Shown: positions 41,375-50,702, counted from the stretch's first letter. The stretch is DNA of 63,239 nt from Bacillus_CJ salitolerans (GCF_042680805.1 NZ_JBHUEM010000041.1:1-63239), one strand, 5' to 3'. The notes: generated from the letters alone by a model not told the origin. Made by a program: numbers and translations.

Positions 41375-41809
41375 ATGTTATTACCTAAACGTGTGAAATA
41401 CCGTCGTGAACACCGCGGGAAGATGCGCGGACGTGCAAAGGGTGGTACGGAAGTACACTTTGGTGAATATGGATTACAAGCACTTGAAGCTTCTTGGATT
41501 ACAAACCGTCAAATCGAATCAGCGCGTATTGCAATGACTCGTTACATGAAGCGTGGCGGTAAAGTATGGATTAAGATTTTCCCATCTAAACCATACACTG
41601 CGAAGCCGTTAGAAGTGCGTATGGGTTCCGGTAAAGGGGCTCCAGAGGGATGGGTAGCTGTAGTTAAGCCAGGTAAAGTTATGTTTGAAATCGCAGGTGT
41701 ATCTGAAGAGATCGCTCGTGAAGCTTTACGTCTTGCTTCTCATAAGCTACCAGTTAAAACTAAGTTCGTAAAACGTGAAGAAATTGGTGGTGAATCTAAT
41801 GAAGGCTAA
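41375..41809 (+). CDS. rplP: Ribosomal protein L16
   Basis: L16 helps position the A-site tRNA elbow. 144 residues, with RVKYRREHRGKMRGRAKGG near the start and VRMGSGKGAPEGWVAVVKPG (~76-95). It follows rpsC by 2 nt and overlaps rpmC by 11 nt. Confidence 0.97.
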   Translation: MLLPKRVKYRREHRGKMRGRAKGGTEVHFGEYGLQALEASWITNRQIESARIAMTRYMKRGGKVWIKIFPSKPYTAKPLEVRMGSGKGAPEGWVAVVKPGKVMFEIAGVSEEIAREALRLASHKLPVKTKFVKREEIGGESNEG

Positions 41810-41996
41810 TGATATCCGTGATCTAACCACTGCCGAAATTGAACAAAAAGTGAAATCACTAAAGGAAGAGTTATTCAACCTACGCTTCCAATTAGCTACT
41901 GGTCAATTAGAAAACACAGCTCGCATTCGCGAAGTACGCAAATCAATCGCTCGTATGAAAACTGTTGTGCGTGAAAGAGAGCTAAGCGTTAAATAA
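41799..41996 (+). CDS. rpmC: Ribosomal protein L29
   Basis: L29 lies at the tunnel exit beside L23. I start at ATG 41799 (MKANDIRDLTTAEIEQ), the Bacillus-type N terminus, giving 65 residues; it overlaps the 3' end of rplP. The helical hairpin with ELFNLRFQLATGQLENTARI is typical. Confidence 0.96.
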   Translation: MKANDIRDLTTAEIEQKVKSLKEELFNLRFQLATGQLENTARIREVRKSIARMKTVVRERELSVK

Positions 41997-42021
41997 TCAA
42001 CCCTGAGAGGAGGTTTGCTGA

Positions 42022-42285
42022 ATGACTGAGCGTAACCAACGTAAGGTTTACACTGGACGTGTTGTTTCCGATAAAATGGATAAAACAGTAACTGTTCTAG
42101 TTGAGACTTATAAAAAGCATACACTTTACGGAAAGCGTGTTAAGTACTCTAAGAAGTTCAAAGCTCATGATGAAATGAACGAAGCAAAAGTGGGCGACAT
42201 CGTACGTATTATGGAAACACGTCCTCTATCTGCTACAAAGCGTTTCCGTTTAGTAGAAGTTGTTGAGAAAGCCGTAATTATCTAA
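42022..42285 (+). CDS. rpsQ: Ribosomal protein S17
   Basis: S17 is a primary 16S rRNA-binding OB-fold protein. 87 residues with GRVVSDKMDKTVTVLVE (~12-28) and the VRIMETRPLSATKRFRLVEV C terminus. GAGAGGAGG lies upstream. Confidence 0.97.
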   Translation: MTERNQRKVYTGRVVSDKMDKTVTVLVETYKKHTLYGKRVKYSKKFKAHDEMNEAKVGDIVRIMETRPLSATKRFRLVEVVEKAVII

Positions 42286-42327
42286 TAATGTTCGGATCAT
42301 GTTTATTCCGAAGGGAGGTTTCATAGT

Positions 42328-42696
42328 ATGATTCAACAAGAATCTCGTTTGAAAGTTGCTGACAACTCTGGTGCTCGTGAAGTATTAACAATCAAAGTAC
42401 TTGGTGGTTCTGGAAGAAAGACAGCAAACATTGGTGATGTTATCGTTGTTACGGTAAAACAAGCAACACCAGGAGGCGTTGTTAAAAAAGGTGATGTCGT
42501 TAAAGCGGTTGTTGTAAGAACTAAGAGTGGTGTTCGTCGCCAAGATGGTTCATACATCAAGTTTGACGAAAATGCTTGTGTTATCATCCGTGATGACAAG
42601 AGCCCTCGTGGAACTCGTATCTTCGGACCAGTTGCACGTGAACTTCGTGATAGTAACTTCATGAAGATCGTATCTCTAGCTCCAGAAGTATTATAA
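42328..42696 (+). CDS. rplN: Ribosomal protein L14
   Basis: L14 contacts the 30S subunit and is a docking site for the silencing factor RsfS. 122 residues with MIQQESRLKVADNSGARE and GPVARELRDSNFMKIVSLAPE. GAAGGGAGG precedes the ATG. Confidence 0.97.
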   Translation: MIQQESRLKVADNSGAREVLTIKVLGGSGRKTANIGDVIVVTVKQATPGGVVKKGDVVKAVVVRTKSGVRRQDGSYIKFDENACVIIRDDKSPRGTRIFGPVARELRDSNFMKIVSLAPEVL

Positions 42697-42747
42697 TGAA
42701 AAGTTTGACTATAAAATGAATGCCTTGTAAGAGGAGGTGCACGATCG

Positions 42748-43059
42748 ATGCATGTGAAAAAAGGTGATAAAGTACAGGTTATCTCCGGTAAAGACAAAGG
42801 CAAACAAGGAGTTATCCTTGAAGCTTTTCCAAAGAAGGACCGCGTTCTAGTTGAAGGTGTAAACGTGGTTAAAAAGCATTCTAAACCATCACAAGCTAAT
42901 CCACAGGGTGGAATCATCAGCCAAGAGGCACCAATTCATGTTTCTAATGTAATGCCATTAGATCCAAAGAGTGGTCAGCCTACACGAGTAGGATATACGC
43001 TAGTTGATGGGAAAAAAGTTCGTATCGCTAAAAAATCAGGTGAATCTTTAGATAAATAA
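42748..43059 (+). CDS. rplX: Ribosomal protein L24
   Basis: L24 initiates 50S assembly by binding the 5' domain of 23S rRNA. 103 residues starting MHVKKGDKVQVISGKDKGK, the KOW motif. AGAGGAGGTG lies upstream. Confidence 0.97.
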   Translation: MHVKKGDKVQVISGKDKGKQGVILEAFPKKDRVLVEGVNVVKKHSKPSQANPQGGIISQEAPIHVSNVMPLDPKSGQPTRVGYTLVDGKKVRIAKKSGESLDK

Positions 43060-43082
43060 CGTATGAAAGGAGGTCAACGGAA

Positions 43083-43622
43083 ATGAACCGCCTAAAAGAA
43101 AAATTCCAAAAAGAGATTACTCCTGCTCTAATGAGCAAGTTTAATTATAAATCAGTAATGCAAGTACCTAAGCTAGAAAAGATCGTTATCAACATGGGTG
43201 TTGGTGATGCTGTTGCTAACGCGAAGGCACTTGATACAGCTGTTGAAGAATTAACAACAATCGCTGGTCAAAAACCAGTAGTAACAAGAGCTAAGAAATC
43301 TATCGCAGGCTTCCGTCTACGTGAAGGTATGCCGATCGGTACTAAAGTTACTCTACGTGGAGAACACATGTATGAGTTCCTAGACAAATTAGTATCTGTT
43401 TCACTTCCACGTGTGCGTGACTTCCGTGGGGTATCAAACAAAGCATTTGATGGCCGTGGTAACTACACATTAGGAATTAAAGAGCAGTTGATCTTCCCTG
43501 AAATTGATTACGATAAAGTATCAAAAGTAAGAGGTATGGATATTGTTATTGTTACAACTGCTAATACTGACGAGGAAGCTCGTGAACTATTAACTCAATT
43601 AGGAATGCCGTTCCAAAAGTAA
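43083..43622 (+). CDS. rplE: Ribosomal protein L5
   Basis: L5 binds 5S rRNA and the central protuberance. 179 residues with LEKIVINMGVGDAVANAKAL (~31-50) and VTRAKKSIAGFRLREGMPIG (~72-91). GAAAGGAGG precedes the ATG. Confidence 0.97.
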   Translation: MNRLKEKFQKEITPALMSKFNYKSVMQVPKLEKIVINMGVGDAVANAKALDTAVEELTTIAGQKPVVTRAKKSIAGFRLREGMPIGTKVTLRGEHMYEFLDKLVSVSLPRVRDFRGVSNKAFDGRGNYTLGIKEQLIFPEIDYDKVSKVRGMDIVIVTTANTDEEARELLTQLGMPFQK

Positions 43623-43654
43623 TAGATGCCAACTAATGAAGAGGAGGCGAAACT

Positions 43655-43840
43655 GTGGCTAAAAAATCAATGATTGCAAAGCAAAAGCGCAAGCAAAAAT
43701 TTAAAGTTCAAGAGTATACACGTTGCGAACGTTGTGGACGTCCACACTCTGTACTACGTAAATTTAAGCTTTGCCGTATTTGTTTCCGTGAGCTCGCTTA
43801 TAAAGGGCAAATTCCAGGTGTTAAAAAAGCTAGTTGGTAA
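43655..43840 (+). CDS. rpsN: Ribosomal protein S14, zinc (type Z)
   Basis: S14 is a late-assembling 30S head protein. This is the short zinc-binding type: 61 residues from GTG 43655 with C24, C27, C40 and C43 as ligands. Many Bacillus species also have a zinc-independent paralogue elsewhere, induced by zinc shortage. GAGGAGGCG precedes it. Confidence 0.96.
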   Translation: MAKKSMIAKQKRKQKFKVQEYTRCERCGRPHSVLRKFKLCRICFRELAYKGQIPGVKKASW

Positions 43841-43870
43841 TACCCAAGCATGGGAAGGAGGTAAAATTCA

Positions 43871-44269
43871 ATGGTCATGACAGATCCAATTGCAGATATG
43901 CTTACTCGCATTCGTAATGCGAACATGGTTCGTCACGAGAAATTAGAAATCCCAGCTTCTAAATTGAAGAGAGAAATCGCTGAAATTTTAAAGCGTGAAG
44001 GTTTCGTTCGTGATGTAGAATTCGTTGAAGATAACAAGCAAGGTATACTTCGTATTTTCCTAAAGTACGGTGCAAATAATGAACGTGTAATTACTGGACT
44101 AAAGAAAATTTCTAAACCTGGTTTACGTGTTTATGCTCCAGCAAATGAAGTGCCTCGCGTACTAAATGGTTTAGGTATTGCGATCGTTTCCACTTCAAGC
44201 GGAGTTGTAACTGATAAAGAAGCTCGTCAAAAGCAAATCGGTGGAGAAGTACTCGCATACGTTTGGTAA
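43871..44269 (+). CDS. rpsH: Ribosomal protein S8
   Basis: S8 binds the central domain of 16S rRNA early in assembly and in some bacteria represses the spc operon. 132 residues starting MVMTDPIADMLTRIRNAN, ending with the GVVTDKEARQKQIGGEVLAYVW motif (shortened here to STSSGVVTDKEAR). GGAAGGAGGT precedes the ATG. Confidence 0.97.
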   Translation: MVMTDPIADMLTRIRNANMVRHEKLEIPASKLKREIAEILKREGFVRDVEFVEDNKQGILRIFLKYGANNERVITGLKKISKPGLRVYAPANEVPRVLNGLGIAIVSTSSGVVTDKEARQKQIGGEVLAYVW

Positions 44270-44300
44270 TCACTTGTAATAAGAGGGAGGTGCAATCAAA

Positions 44301-44837
44301 ATGTCTCGTATAGGTAAAAAACCAATTGAGATTCCAGCAGGTGTTACTGTTACTAACAACAACAACACAGTAACAATCAAAGGACCAAAGGGTGAATTAA
44401 CTCGTACATTCCATCCTGACATGGAAATCAAATTAGAAGATAACATCTTAACAGTAGTACGTCCTACTGATAATAAAGAACATAGAGCACTTCATGGTAC
44501 GACAACTAGTTTGTTAATCAACATGGTGCAAGGTGTAACAAATGGTTATGAAAGAGGACTTGAGTTAATCGGGGTTGGATACCGTGCTTCAAAGCAAGGT
44601 AACAAACTTGTTTTAAACGTAGGTTACTCTCATCCAGTTGAAATCACACCAGAGCAAGGAATCGAAATCGATGTTCCTGCAAACACAAAAATCATTGTTA
44701 AGGGTATTGATAAAGAGCGTGTTGGTGCGCTTGCTGCAAATATCCGTGACGTTCGTCCACCAGAGCCTTATAAAGGTAAAGGTATTCGTTACGAAGGTGA
44801 ATATGTACGTCGTAAAGAAGGTAAGACTGCGAAGTAA
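44301..44837 (+). CDS. rplF: Ribosomal protein L6
   Basis: L6 lies near the sarcin-ricin loop at the GTPase centre. 178 residues with the C-terminal signature RPPEPYKGKGIRYEGE (~152-167). GAGGGAGGTG precedes the ATG. Confidence 0.97.
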   Translation: MSRIGKKPIEIPAGVTVTNNNNTVTIKGPKGELTRTFHPDMEIKLEDNILTVVRPTDNKEHRALHGTTTSLLINMVQGVTNGYERGLELIGVGYRASKQGNKLVLNVGYSHPVEITPEQGIEIDVPANTKIIVKGIDKERVGALAANIRDVRPPEPYKGKGIRYEGEYVRRKEGKTAK

Positions 44838-44868
44838 TACCATTAGGTAAGAGAAAGGAGTGACCTAA

Positions 44869-45231
44869 ATGATTACGAAACAAGATAAAAATGCGACTCG
44901 TAAGAAGAGACACGCTCGTGTTCGTTCTAAATTAACAGGCACAGCTGAGCGTCCGCGTTTAAACGTGTTCCGTTCTAATCAACATATTTATGCACAAGTT
45001 ATTGATGATACAAACTCAGTAACAATCGCGAGTGCATCAACTTTAGATAAAGAACTTTCTATTGATTCTACTAGTAACATGGATGCTGCTAAGGCAGTAG
45101 GTGATCTAGTAGCTAAGCGTGCGGTAGAAAAGGGTATTACTAACGTGGTATTTGACCGTGGTGGTTACTTATACCATGGCCGTGTTAAGGCTCTTGCAGA
45201 TGCTGCTCGTGAAGCAGGTCTACAATTCTAA
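44869..45231 (+). CDS. rplR: Ribosomal protein L18
   Basis: L18 binds 5S rRNA together with L5. 120 residues, basic N terminus (KNATRKKRHARVRSKLTG) and the FDRGGYLYHGRVKALADAAR C-terminal motif. AGAAAGGAG lies upstream. Confidence 0.97.
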   Translation: MITKQDKNATRKKRHARVRSKLTGTAERPRLNVFRSNQHIYAQVIDDTNSVTIASASTLDKELSIDSTSNMDAAKAVGDLVAKRAVEKGITNVVFDRGGYLYHGRVKALADAAREAGLQF

Positions 45232-45249
45232 TAAAAAGGAGGGACATAA

Positions 45250-45747
45250 ATGCGCATCGATCCAAACAAGTTAGAACTTGAAGAGCGTGTAGTTGCCGTT
45301 AATCGTGTAGCTAAGGTTGTAAAAGGTGGACGTCGTTTCCGCTTTGCTGCACTAGTGGTAGTTGGAGATAAAAATGGTCATGTTGGATTTGGAACTGGGA
45401 AAGCTCAAGAAGTACCAGATGCAATCCGCAAAGCAATTGAAGATGCAAAGAAAAACTTAATTTCTGTACCAACTGTTGGTACAACAATTCCACACCAAGT
45501 AATTGGACAATTTGGAGCTGGTAACATTTTATTAAAGCCTGCTTCTGAGGGTACTGGGGTTATCGCTGGTGGTCCAGTTCGTGCGGTATTAGAATTAGCT
45601 GGTGTAGGTGACATCCTATCAAAATCATTAGGAACAAACACACCAATTAACATGGTTCGTGCAACAATCAATGGACTTAAAGACTTAAAGCGTGCTGAAG
45701 ATGTTGCAAAGCTACGTGGTAAAACGGTAGAAGAACTGTTAGGATAA
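45250..45747 (+). CDS. rpsE: Ribosomal protein S5
   Basis: S5 contributes to decoding accuracy and mRNA unwinding; its loop is a spectinomycin-resistance site. 165 residues with VNRVAKVVKGGRRFRFAALV (~18-37), no resistance-type deletion apparent, and a dsRNA-binding fold. AAAAGGAGGG precedes the ATG. Confidence 0.97.
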   Translation: MRIDPNKLELEERVVAVNRVAKVVKGGRRFRFAALVVVGDKNGHVGFGTGKAQEVPDAIRKAIEDAKKNLISVPTVGTTIPHQVIGQFGAGNILLKPASEGTGVIAGGPVRAVLELAGVGDILSKSLGTNTPINMVRATINGLKDLKRAEDVAKLRGKTVEELLG

Positions 45748-45760
45748 GGAGGGAAATATA

Positions 45761-45943
45761 ATGACAAAAAAATTAGAAATTACCCTCACTCGCAGTGTTA
45801 TTGGTCGTCCAGAGGATCAACGTGTAACTGTTAAGACTCTTGGTTTAAACAAGATGCATCAAACAGTCGTACACAATGACAACCCTGCGATTCGCGGAAT
45901 GATTAACAAAGTTTCTCACCTTGTTACGGTAAAAGAACAATAA
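45761..45943 (+). CDS. rpmD: Ribosomal protein L30
   Basis: L30 is a small 50S protein. 60 residues with LTRSVIGRPEDQRVTVKTLG, the family signature. AAGGAGGG precedes the ATG, 13 nt after rpsE. Confidence 0.96.
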   Translation: MTKKLEITLTRSVIGRPEDQRVTVKTLGLNKMHQTVVHNDNPAIRGMINKVSHLVTVKEQ

Positions 45944-45976
45944 TGAATGAAACTGTTATAATAAGGAGGTGCCCAA

Positions 45977-46417
45977 ATGAAACTTCATGAATTAAAACCT
46001 GCTGAGGGTTCTCGTAAGGAACGTAACCGTGTAGGACGTGGTATCGGTTCTGGTAATGGTAAAACAGCTGGTAAAGGTCATAAAGGTCAAAATGCTCGTT
46101 CAGGTGGAGGTGTTCGTCCTGGATTTGAAGGTGGTCAAACTCCTTTATTCCAACGTCTACCAAAGCGTGGTTTCACGAACATTCATCGTAAAGAATTCAC
46201 AATCGTAAACTTAGATACATTAAATCGTTTTGAAGAAGGAACTGAAGTTACTCCAGAACTATTATTAGAAACTGGTGTTATCAGCAAGTATACTGCTGGC
46301 GTTAAAATCCTTGGAAAAGGTAAGCTAGAAAAGAAACTTACTGTCAAGGCTCATAAATTCTCTTCTTCTGCTAAGGAAGCGATTGAGGCGGCTGGCGGTA
46401 AAACTGAGGTGGTTTAA
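45977..46417 (+). CDS. rplO: Ribosomal protein L15
   Basis: L15 is a late 50S assembly protein with an extended Gly/Arg-rich N-terminal tail (RVGRGIGSGNGKTAGKGHKG, ~18-37). 146 residues. AAGGAGGTG lies upstream. The last base overlaps the secY ATG. Confidence 0.97.
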   Translation: MKLHELKPAEGSRKERNRVGRGIGSGNGKTAGKGHKGQNARSGGGVRPGFEGGQTPLFQRLPKRGFTNIHRKEFTIVNLDTLNRFEEGTEVTPELLLETGVISKYTAGVKILGKGKLEKKLTVKAHKFSSSAKEAIEAAGGKTEVV

Positions 46418-47712
46418 TGTTTCAGACAATCTCCAATTTTATGCGCGTGAGTGATATTCGCTCAAAAATCATTTTTACACTTTTAATGCTGATTGTTTTT
46501 AGACTTGGTACATTTATTCCTGTACCAGGTGTAAGAACGGATGTATTAAAATTCCAAGATGAACTAAATGTGTTTGGAATCTTAAATACATTTGGTGGAG
46601 GAGCCTTACAAAACTTCTCAATCTTCGCAATGGGTATTATGCCTTACATTACAGCATCCATCATTGTTCAATTATTACAGATGGATGTTGTTCCTAAGTT
46701 TGCTGAATGGGCGAAGCAAGGTGAAGTAGGGCGTCGTAAACTAGCTCAGTTTACCCGCTATGGAACTATCGTTCTTGGATTTATTCAAGCAATTGGTATG
46801 TCAATTGGTTTTAACAACTTATTTGGCGGTCAATTAATTGAAAATCCAGAACCACTAACGTATTTATTTATTGCAACTGTATTAACTGCAGGTACTGCTT
46901 TCTTAATGTGGCTTGGTGAACAGATCACAAGTAAGGGAGTAGGAAACGGCATTTCGATTTTAATCTTCGCTGGTATCGTTGCTGCAATTCCGACAACCGT
47001 AAATCAAATCTATGCTCAACAATTTGAAGACGCTGGTGAACAATTATTCATTCGAATTGTAACAGTGGTTCTATTGTTAGTGGCTGTATTGGCTATTGTT
47101 GTAGGTGTAATCTTCATTCAACAAGCACTTCGTAAGATTCCAGTACAATATGCGAAGAAGTTAGTTGGTAGAAATCCTGTTGGAGGACAATCAACTCATA
47201 TTCCATTAAAAGTGAATGCTGCAGGGGTTATCCCGGTAATCTTTGCTGTATCATTTATCATTACTCCACCGACAATTGCGTCGTTCTTTGGTACTAATGA
47301 TGTGACAACATGGATTCAAAATACGTTTGATTATACAAAACCAATCGGTATGATTGTCTATGTTGCACTAATTATTGCTTTCACATATTTTTACACCTTT
47401 GTTCAAGTTAACCCTGAGCAAATGGCGGAAAATTTAAAGAAGCAAGGTGGTTATATCCCAGGTATTCGTCCAGGAAGAAATACTCAAGATTACTTTACAA
47501 AGATCTTGTATCGCCTAACATTTGTTGGAGCACTCTTCTTGTCACTTATTTCAATCTTACCTGTTTTCTTTATCAATTTTGCTAAGTTGCCACCTTCAGC
47601 ACAAATTGGCGGAACAAGCTTGTTAATTGTAGTTGGTGTTGCACTAGAAACAATGAAACAACTTGAAAGTCAGTTAGTGAAGAGACATTATAAAGGTTTT
47701 ATTAAGCAGTAG
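46417..47712 (+). CDS. secY: SecY, protein translocase channel
   Basis: SecY is the pore subunit of the Sec translocase, partnering with SecE (present at 19497) and SecG. The 431-residue protein shows ten hydrophobic segments and the family motifs GIMPYITASIIVQLL (~71-85) and GIRPGRNTQDYF (~349-360), the cytoplasmic loop that contacts ribosomes and SecA. Its ATG overlaps the rplO stop by one base, coupling translocon and ribosome synthesis. Confidence 0.97.
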   Translation: MFQTISNFMRVSDIRSKIIFTLLMLIVFRLGTFIPVPGVRTDVLKFQDELNVFGILNTFGGGALQNFSIFAMGIMPYITASIIVQLLQMDVVPKFAEWAKQGEVGRRKLAQFTRYGTIVLGFIQAIGMSIGFNNLFGGQLIENPEPLTYLFIATVLTAGTAFLMWLGEQITSKGVGNGISILIFAGIVAAIPTTVNQIYAQQFEDAGEQLFIRIVTVVLLLVAVLAIVVGVIFIQQALRKIPVQYAKKLVGRNPVGGQSTHIPLKVNAAGVIPVIFAVSFIITPPTIASFFGTNDVTTWIQNTFDYTKPIGMIVYVALIIAFTYFYTFVQVNPEQMAENLKKQGGYIPGIRPGRNTQDYFTKILYRLTFVGALFLSLISILPVFFINFAKLPPSAQIGGTSLLIVVGVALETMKQLESQLVKRHYKGFIKQ

Positions 47713-47768
47713 AGGATGGGGAGATACTCTTCCCTTTGCCTCATAGCTACTGAGGGGGTTAACGATTT

Positions 47769-48422
47769 ATGAAATTGATATTAATGGGTTTGCCTGGTGC
47801 AGGAAAGGGAACTCAAGCTGAACGTATAGTAGAAGAGTTTCATATCCCTCATATCTCAACAGGTGATATGTTCCGAGCTGCTATAAAAGAAGGCACAGAG
47901 TTAGGTTTAAAAGCAAAATCTTTTATGGATCAAGGTCAACTTGTTCCAGATGAAGTAACAATAGGTATTGTTCGTGAACGCTTAGGTAAAGATGATTGTA
48001 AAAAAGGTTTTCTATTAGACGGGTTTCCACGTACAGTGGCCCAAGCCGAAGCTTTAGAACAAATGTTATCTGACCTTCAACGTACGCTTGACTATGTAAT
48101 CCACATCCATGTAGATCAAAGTCTATTAATGGAACGTTTAACAGGTCGTCGTATTTGTAAAGAGTGTGGTGCTACGTACCATCTAGTCTTTAACCCACCA
48201 ACGCAAGAAGGTATTTGTGATAAGTGTGGTGGAGAATTGTATCAACGTCATGATGATAATGCTGAAACAGTAGGTAATCGTCTAGAAGTTAATACGAAAC
48301 AGATGGAACCTTTACTCAATTTCTATGATCAAAAAGGTTATCTACGTACAATCAATGGTGAACAGGACATTCATGATGTTTTTGCTGACATCAATCAAGT
48401 TCTTGGAGGCTTATCTAAATGA
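47769..48422 (+). CDS. adk: Adenylate kinase
   Basis: Adk interconverts ATP, ADP and AMP. The 217-residue long form has the P loop GLPGAGKGT (7-15) and a zinc-bearing LID with four cysteines (CKEC at ~130-133 and CDKC at ~150-153), typical of Gram-positive enzymes. The stop overlaps the map ATG by 4 nt. Confidence 0.97.
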   Translation: MKLILMGLPGAGKGTQAERIVEEFHIPHISTGDMFRAAIKEGTELGLKAKSFMDQGQLVPDEVTIGIVRERLGKDDCKKGFLLDGFPRTVAQAEALEQMLSDLQRTLDYVIHIHVDQSLLMERLTGRRICKECGATYHLVFNPPTQEGICDKCGGELYQRHDDNAETVGNRLEVNTKQMEPLLNFYDQKGYLRTINGEQDIHDVFADINQVLGGLSK

Positions 48423-49165
48423 TCATTTGCAAGACTCCTCGCGAGATTGAAATAATGCGAGAAGCTGGCCGAATTGTTGCATTGACACATCAAGAATTAA
48501 AATCACATATAAAACCAGGGATTACGACAAAGGAACTCGATGCTATAGCTGATAGTTTTATACGTAAGCATAATGCTGTTCCATCCTTTAAAGGATATAA
48601 TGGCTTTACTGGTAGTATATGTGCTTCCGTCAACGAAGAACTCGTTCATGGGATTCCTGGTGATCGCATGCTTCATGAAGGAGATATCATTAGTATAGAT
48701 ATTGGGGCCAAGTATAATGGTTATCATGGTGATTCTGCATGGACATACGGTGTTGGAAAAATATCAGATGAAAATCAACGTTTACTTGATGTGACGGAGG
48801 AATCGTTGTACCGGGGATTAACTGAAGCTAAGCCTGGTGTACGACTTAGTAATATCTCTCATGCCATTCAAGTATATGTTGAATCTAATCAATTTTCGGT
48901 TGTTCGTGAGTATGTTGGACATGGGATTGGGCAGGATCTACATGAAGATCCTCAAATACCCCACTATGGCCCACCAAACAAAGGACCAAGGCTAAAGCCT
49001 GGAATGGTTTTAGCGATTGAGCCAATGATTAATGCTGGTAGCCGTTATGTGAAAACATTACAAGATAACTGGACAGTTGTAACAGTCGATGGTAAAATGT
49101 GTGCTCACTTTGAACACACCATTGCTATTACAGAAGAAGGTTATGAAATCTTAACAAAAGCCTAA
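48419..49165 (+). CDS. map: Methionine aminopeptidase, type I
   Basis: Map removes the initiator methionine from nascent proteins. 248 residues, with the metal ligands in SIDIGAKYNGYHGDSAWT (two aspartates), YVGHGIGQDLHEDPQIPHYG (histidine), AIEPM (glutamate) and the C-terminal FEHT glutamate. It overlaps adk by 4 nt, the usual secY-adk-map arrangement. Confidence 0.96.
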   Translation: MIICKTPREIEIMREAGRIVALTHQELKSHIKPGITTKELDAIADSFIRKHNAVPSFKGYNGFTGSICASVNEELVHGIPGDRMLHEGDIISIDIGAKYNGYHGDSAWTYGVGKISDENQRLLDVTEESLYRGLTEAKPGVRLSNISHAIQVYVESNQFSVVREYVGHGIGQDLHEDPQIPHYGPPNKGPRLKPGMVLAIEPMINAGSRYVKTLQDNWTVVTVDGKMCAHFEHTIAITEEGYEILTKA

Positions 49166-49181
49166 GTGAAGGTGATAATGG

Positions 49182-49517
49182 GTGAATGAATCTGATTCGA
49201 TTCCACGAATTGGTCAGTTTGTCTATACTACACATGGTAGAGATTCAGGACAATATTCTATAATTATAGGAATTCTGGACGAACGGTTTGTATTGCTCGC
49301 TGATGGTGATAAGCGGAAATACGATAAGCCAAAAAGGAAGAATATCAACCATCTTGAATTTTTTGATAACATTTCCCCGGAAGTTCAGAGCAGTATTAGC
49401 GAAACAGGTCGTGTGACAAACGGGAAATTACGTTATGCATTAACAAAGTTTGTCAATGAGCAGGTTGCTGATTTGAAGAAGGGAGATTATGCTGATGGCG
49501 AAAGACGATGTAATTGA
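49182..49517 (+). CDS. KOW-like RNA-binding protein upstream of infA (YbzG type)
   Basis: This 111-residue protein starts at GTG 49182 and has an N-terminal KOW/SH3-like segment (GQFVYTTHGRDSGQYSIIIG, ~12-31, and VLLADGDKRKYDKPKRKN) related to the L14e-like proteins found between map and infA in Bacillus. It is probably RNA-binding; the role is unknown. It overlaps the start of infA by 23 nt, so the two are likely translationally coupled. Confidence 0.8.
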   Translation: MNESDSIPRIGQFVYTTHGRDSGQYSIIIGILDERFVLLADGDKRKYDKPKRKNINHLEFFDNISPEVQSSISETGRVTNGKLRYALTKFVNEQVADLKKGDYADGERRCN

Positions 49518-49713
49518 AGTTGAAGGTACGATTATAGATACATTGCCAAATGCAATGTTTAAGGTTGAGTTAGAAAACGGTCATGTTGTTCTAGCACATG
49601 TTTCCGGTAAAATACGAATGCACTTCATCCGCATTTTGCCAGGAGACAAAGTAACTGTTGAATTGTCGCCTTATGATTTAACTCGCGGTCGTATTACGTA
49701 TCGTTTCAAATAA
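49495..49713 (+). CDS. infA: Translation initiation factor IF-1
   Basis: IF-1 blocks the A site during initiation. The 72-residue OB-fold protein starts at ATG 49495 (MAKDDVIEVEGTI), after GAAGGGAG; it includes GHVVLAHVSGKIRMHFIRIL. The start lies within the end of the preceding gene. Confidence 0.97.
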   Translation: MAKDDVIEVEGTIIDTLPNAMFKVELENGHVVLAHVSGKIRMHFIRILPGDKVTVELSPYDLTRGRITYRFK

Positions 49714-49748
49714 AAAAACTAGCACTCCGTAATATTAAGGAGGTTTAA

Positions 49749-49865
<117 letters not shown>

Positions 49866-49883
49866 TAAGAAGGAGGTGCACTC

Positions 49884-50249
49884 ATGGCACGTATTGCAGG
49901 TGTAGACGTTCCACGTGATAAACGCGTTGTAATTTCCTTAACTTACATTTTTGGTATTGGAAGCTCAACAGCAAAGCAAGTACTAGCGGAAGCTGGTGTT
50001 TCTGAAGATACTCGTGTTCGTGATTTAACAGAAGATGAATTAGGAAGAATCCGTGAAGCTATCGATCGTTTAAAAGTAGAAGGAGATCTTCGTCGTGAGA
50101 TTAACTTAAACATTAAGCGTTTAATCGAGATCGGTTCATATCGTGGTCTCCGTCATCGTCGTAGCTTACCAGTTCGTGGTCAAAATACGAAGAACAATTC
50201 TCGTACTCGTAAAGGCCCACGTCGTACGGTAGCAAACAAGAAAAAATAG
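49884..50249 (+). CDS. rpsM: Ribosomal protein S13
   Basis: S13 forms bridges between subunits and contacts P-site tRNA through its basic tail. 121 residues with GVDVPRDKRVVISLTYIFGI and the YRGLRHRRSLPVRGQNTKNN motif. AAGGAGGTG lies upstream. Confidence 0.97.
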   Translation: MARIAGVDVPRDKRVVISLTYIFGIGSSTAKQVLAEAGVSEDTRVRDLTEDELGRIREAIDRLKVEGDLRREINLNIKRLIEIGSYRGLRHRRSLPVRGQNTKNNSRTRKGPRRTVANKKK

Positions 50250-50267
50250 TAAAGGAGGTATATCTCA

Positions 50268-50657
50268 ATGGCTCGTAAAACGAATACTCGTAAACGTCGT
50301 GTGAAAAAGAATATAGAAACAGGTATGGCACATATCCGTTCTACATTCAATAACACAATCGTTACGATTACTGACTCTCACGGTAATGCTCTTTCATGGT
50401 CAAGTGCTGGTTCTCTAGGATTTAAAGGCTCTCGTAAGTCTACTCCTTTCGCTGCTCAAATGGCTGCTGAAACAGCTGCTAAAGTTGGAATGGAGCATGG
50501 CTTAAAAACACTTGAAGTAACAGTTAAAGGTCCTGGTGCAGGACGTGAAGCTGCGATTCGTGCTCTTCAAGCTGCAGGTTTAGAAGTAACTGCTATTAAG
50601 GACGTTACTCCAGTACCTCACAATGGTTGCCGCCCACCAAAGCGTCGTCGTGTTTAA
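50268..50657 (+). CDS. rpsK: Ribosomal protein S11
   Basis: S11 lies at the mRNA exit on the platform. 129 residues with VKKNIETGMAHIRSTFNNTI and the C-terminal TPVPHNGCRPPKRRRV. AAAGGAGGT precedes the ATG. A 174-nt leader with its own promoter separates it from rpoA. Confidence 0.97.
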   Translation: MARKTNTRKRRVKKNIETGMAHIRSTFNNTIVTITDSHGNALSWSSAGSLGFKGSRKSTPFAAQMAAETAAKVGMEHGLKTLEVTVKGPGAGREAAIRALQAAGLEVTAIKDVTPVPHNGCRPPKRRRV

Positions 50658-50673
50658 TTTATCTGTATAGATT

Positions 50674-50702
50674 TTGAAACCCTGTCTATAATGGGATATG
50701 AT
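50674..50702 (+). promoter_or_regulatory. Candidate promoter of rpoA-rplQ
   Basis: TTGAAA (50674-50679) and TATGAT (50697-50702) are 17 bp apart in the rpsK-rpoA gap. Confidence 0.55.

Noticed and set aside
42333..42917. 194-codon minus-strand open frame
   Set aside because: It is antisense to rplN and rplX, both unmistakable ribosomal protein genes.
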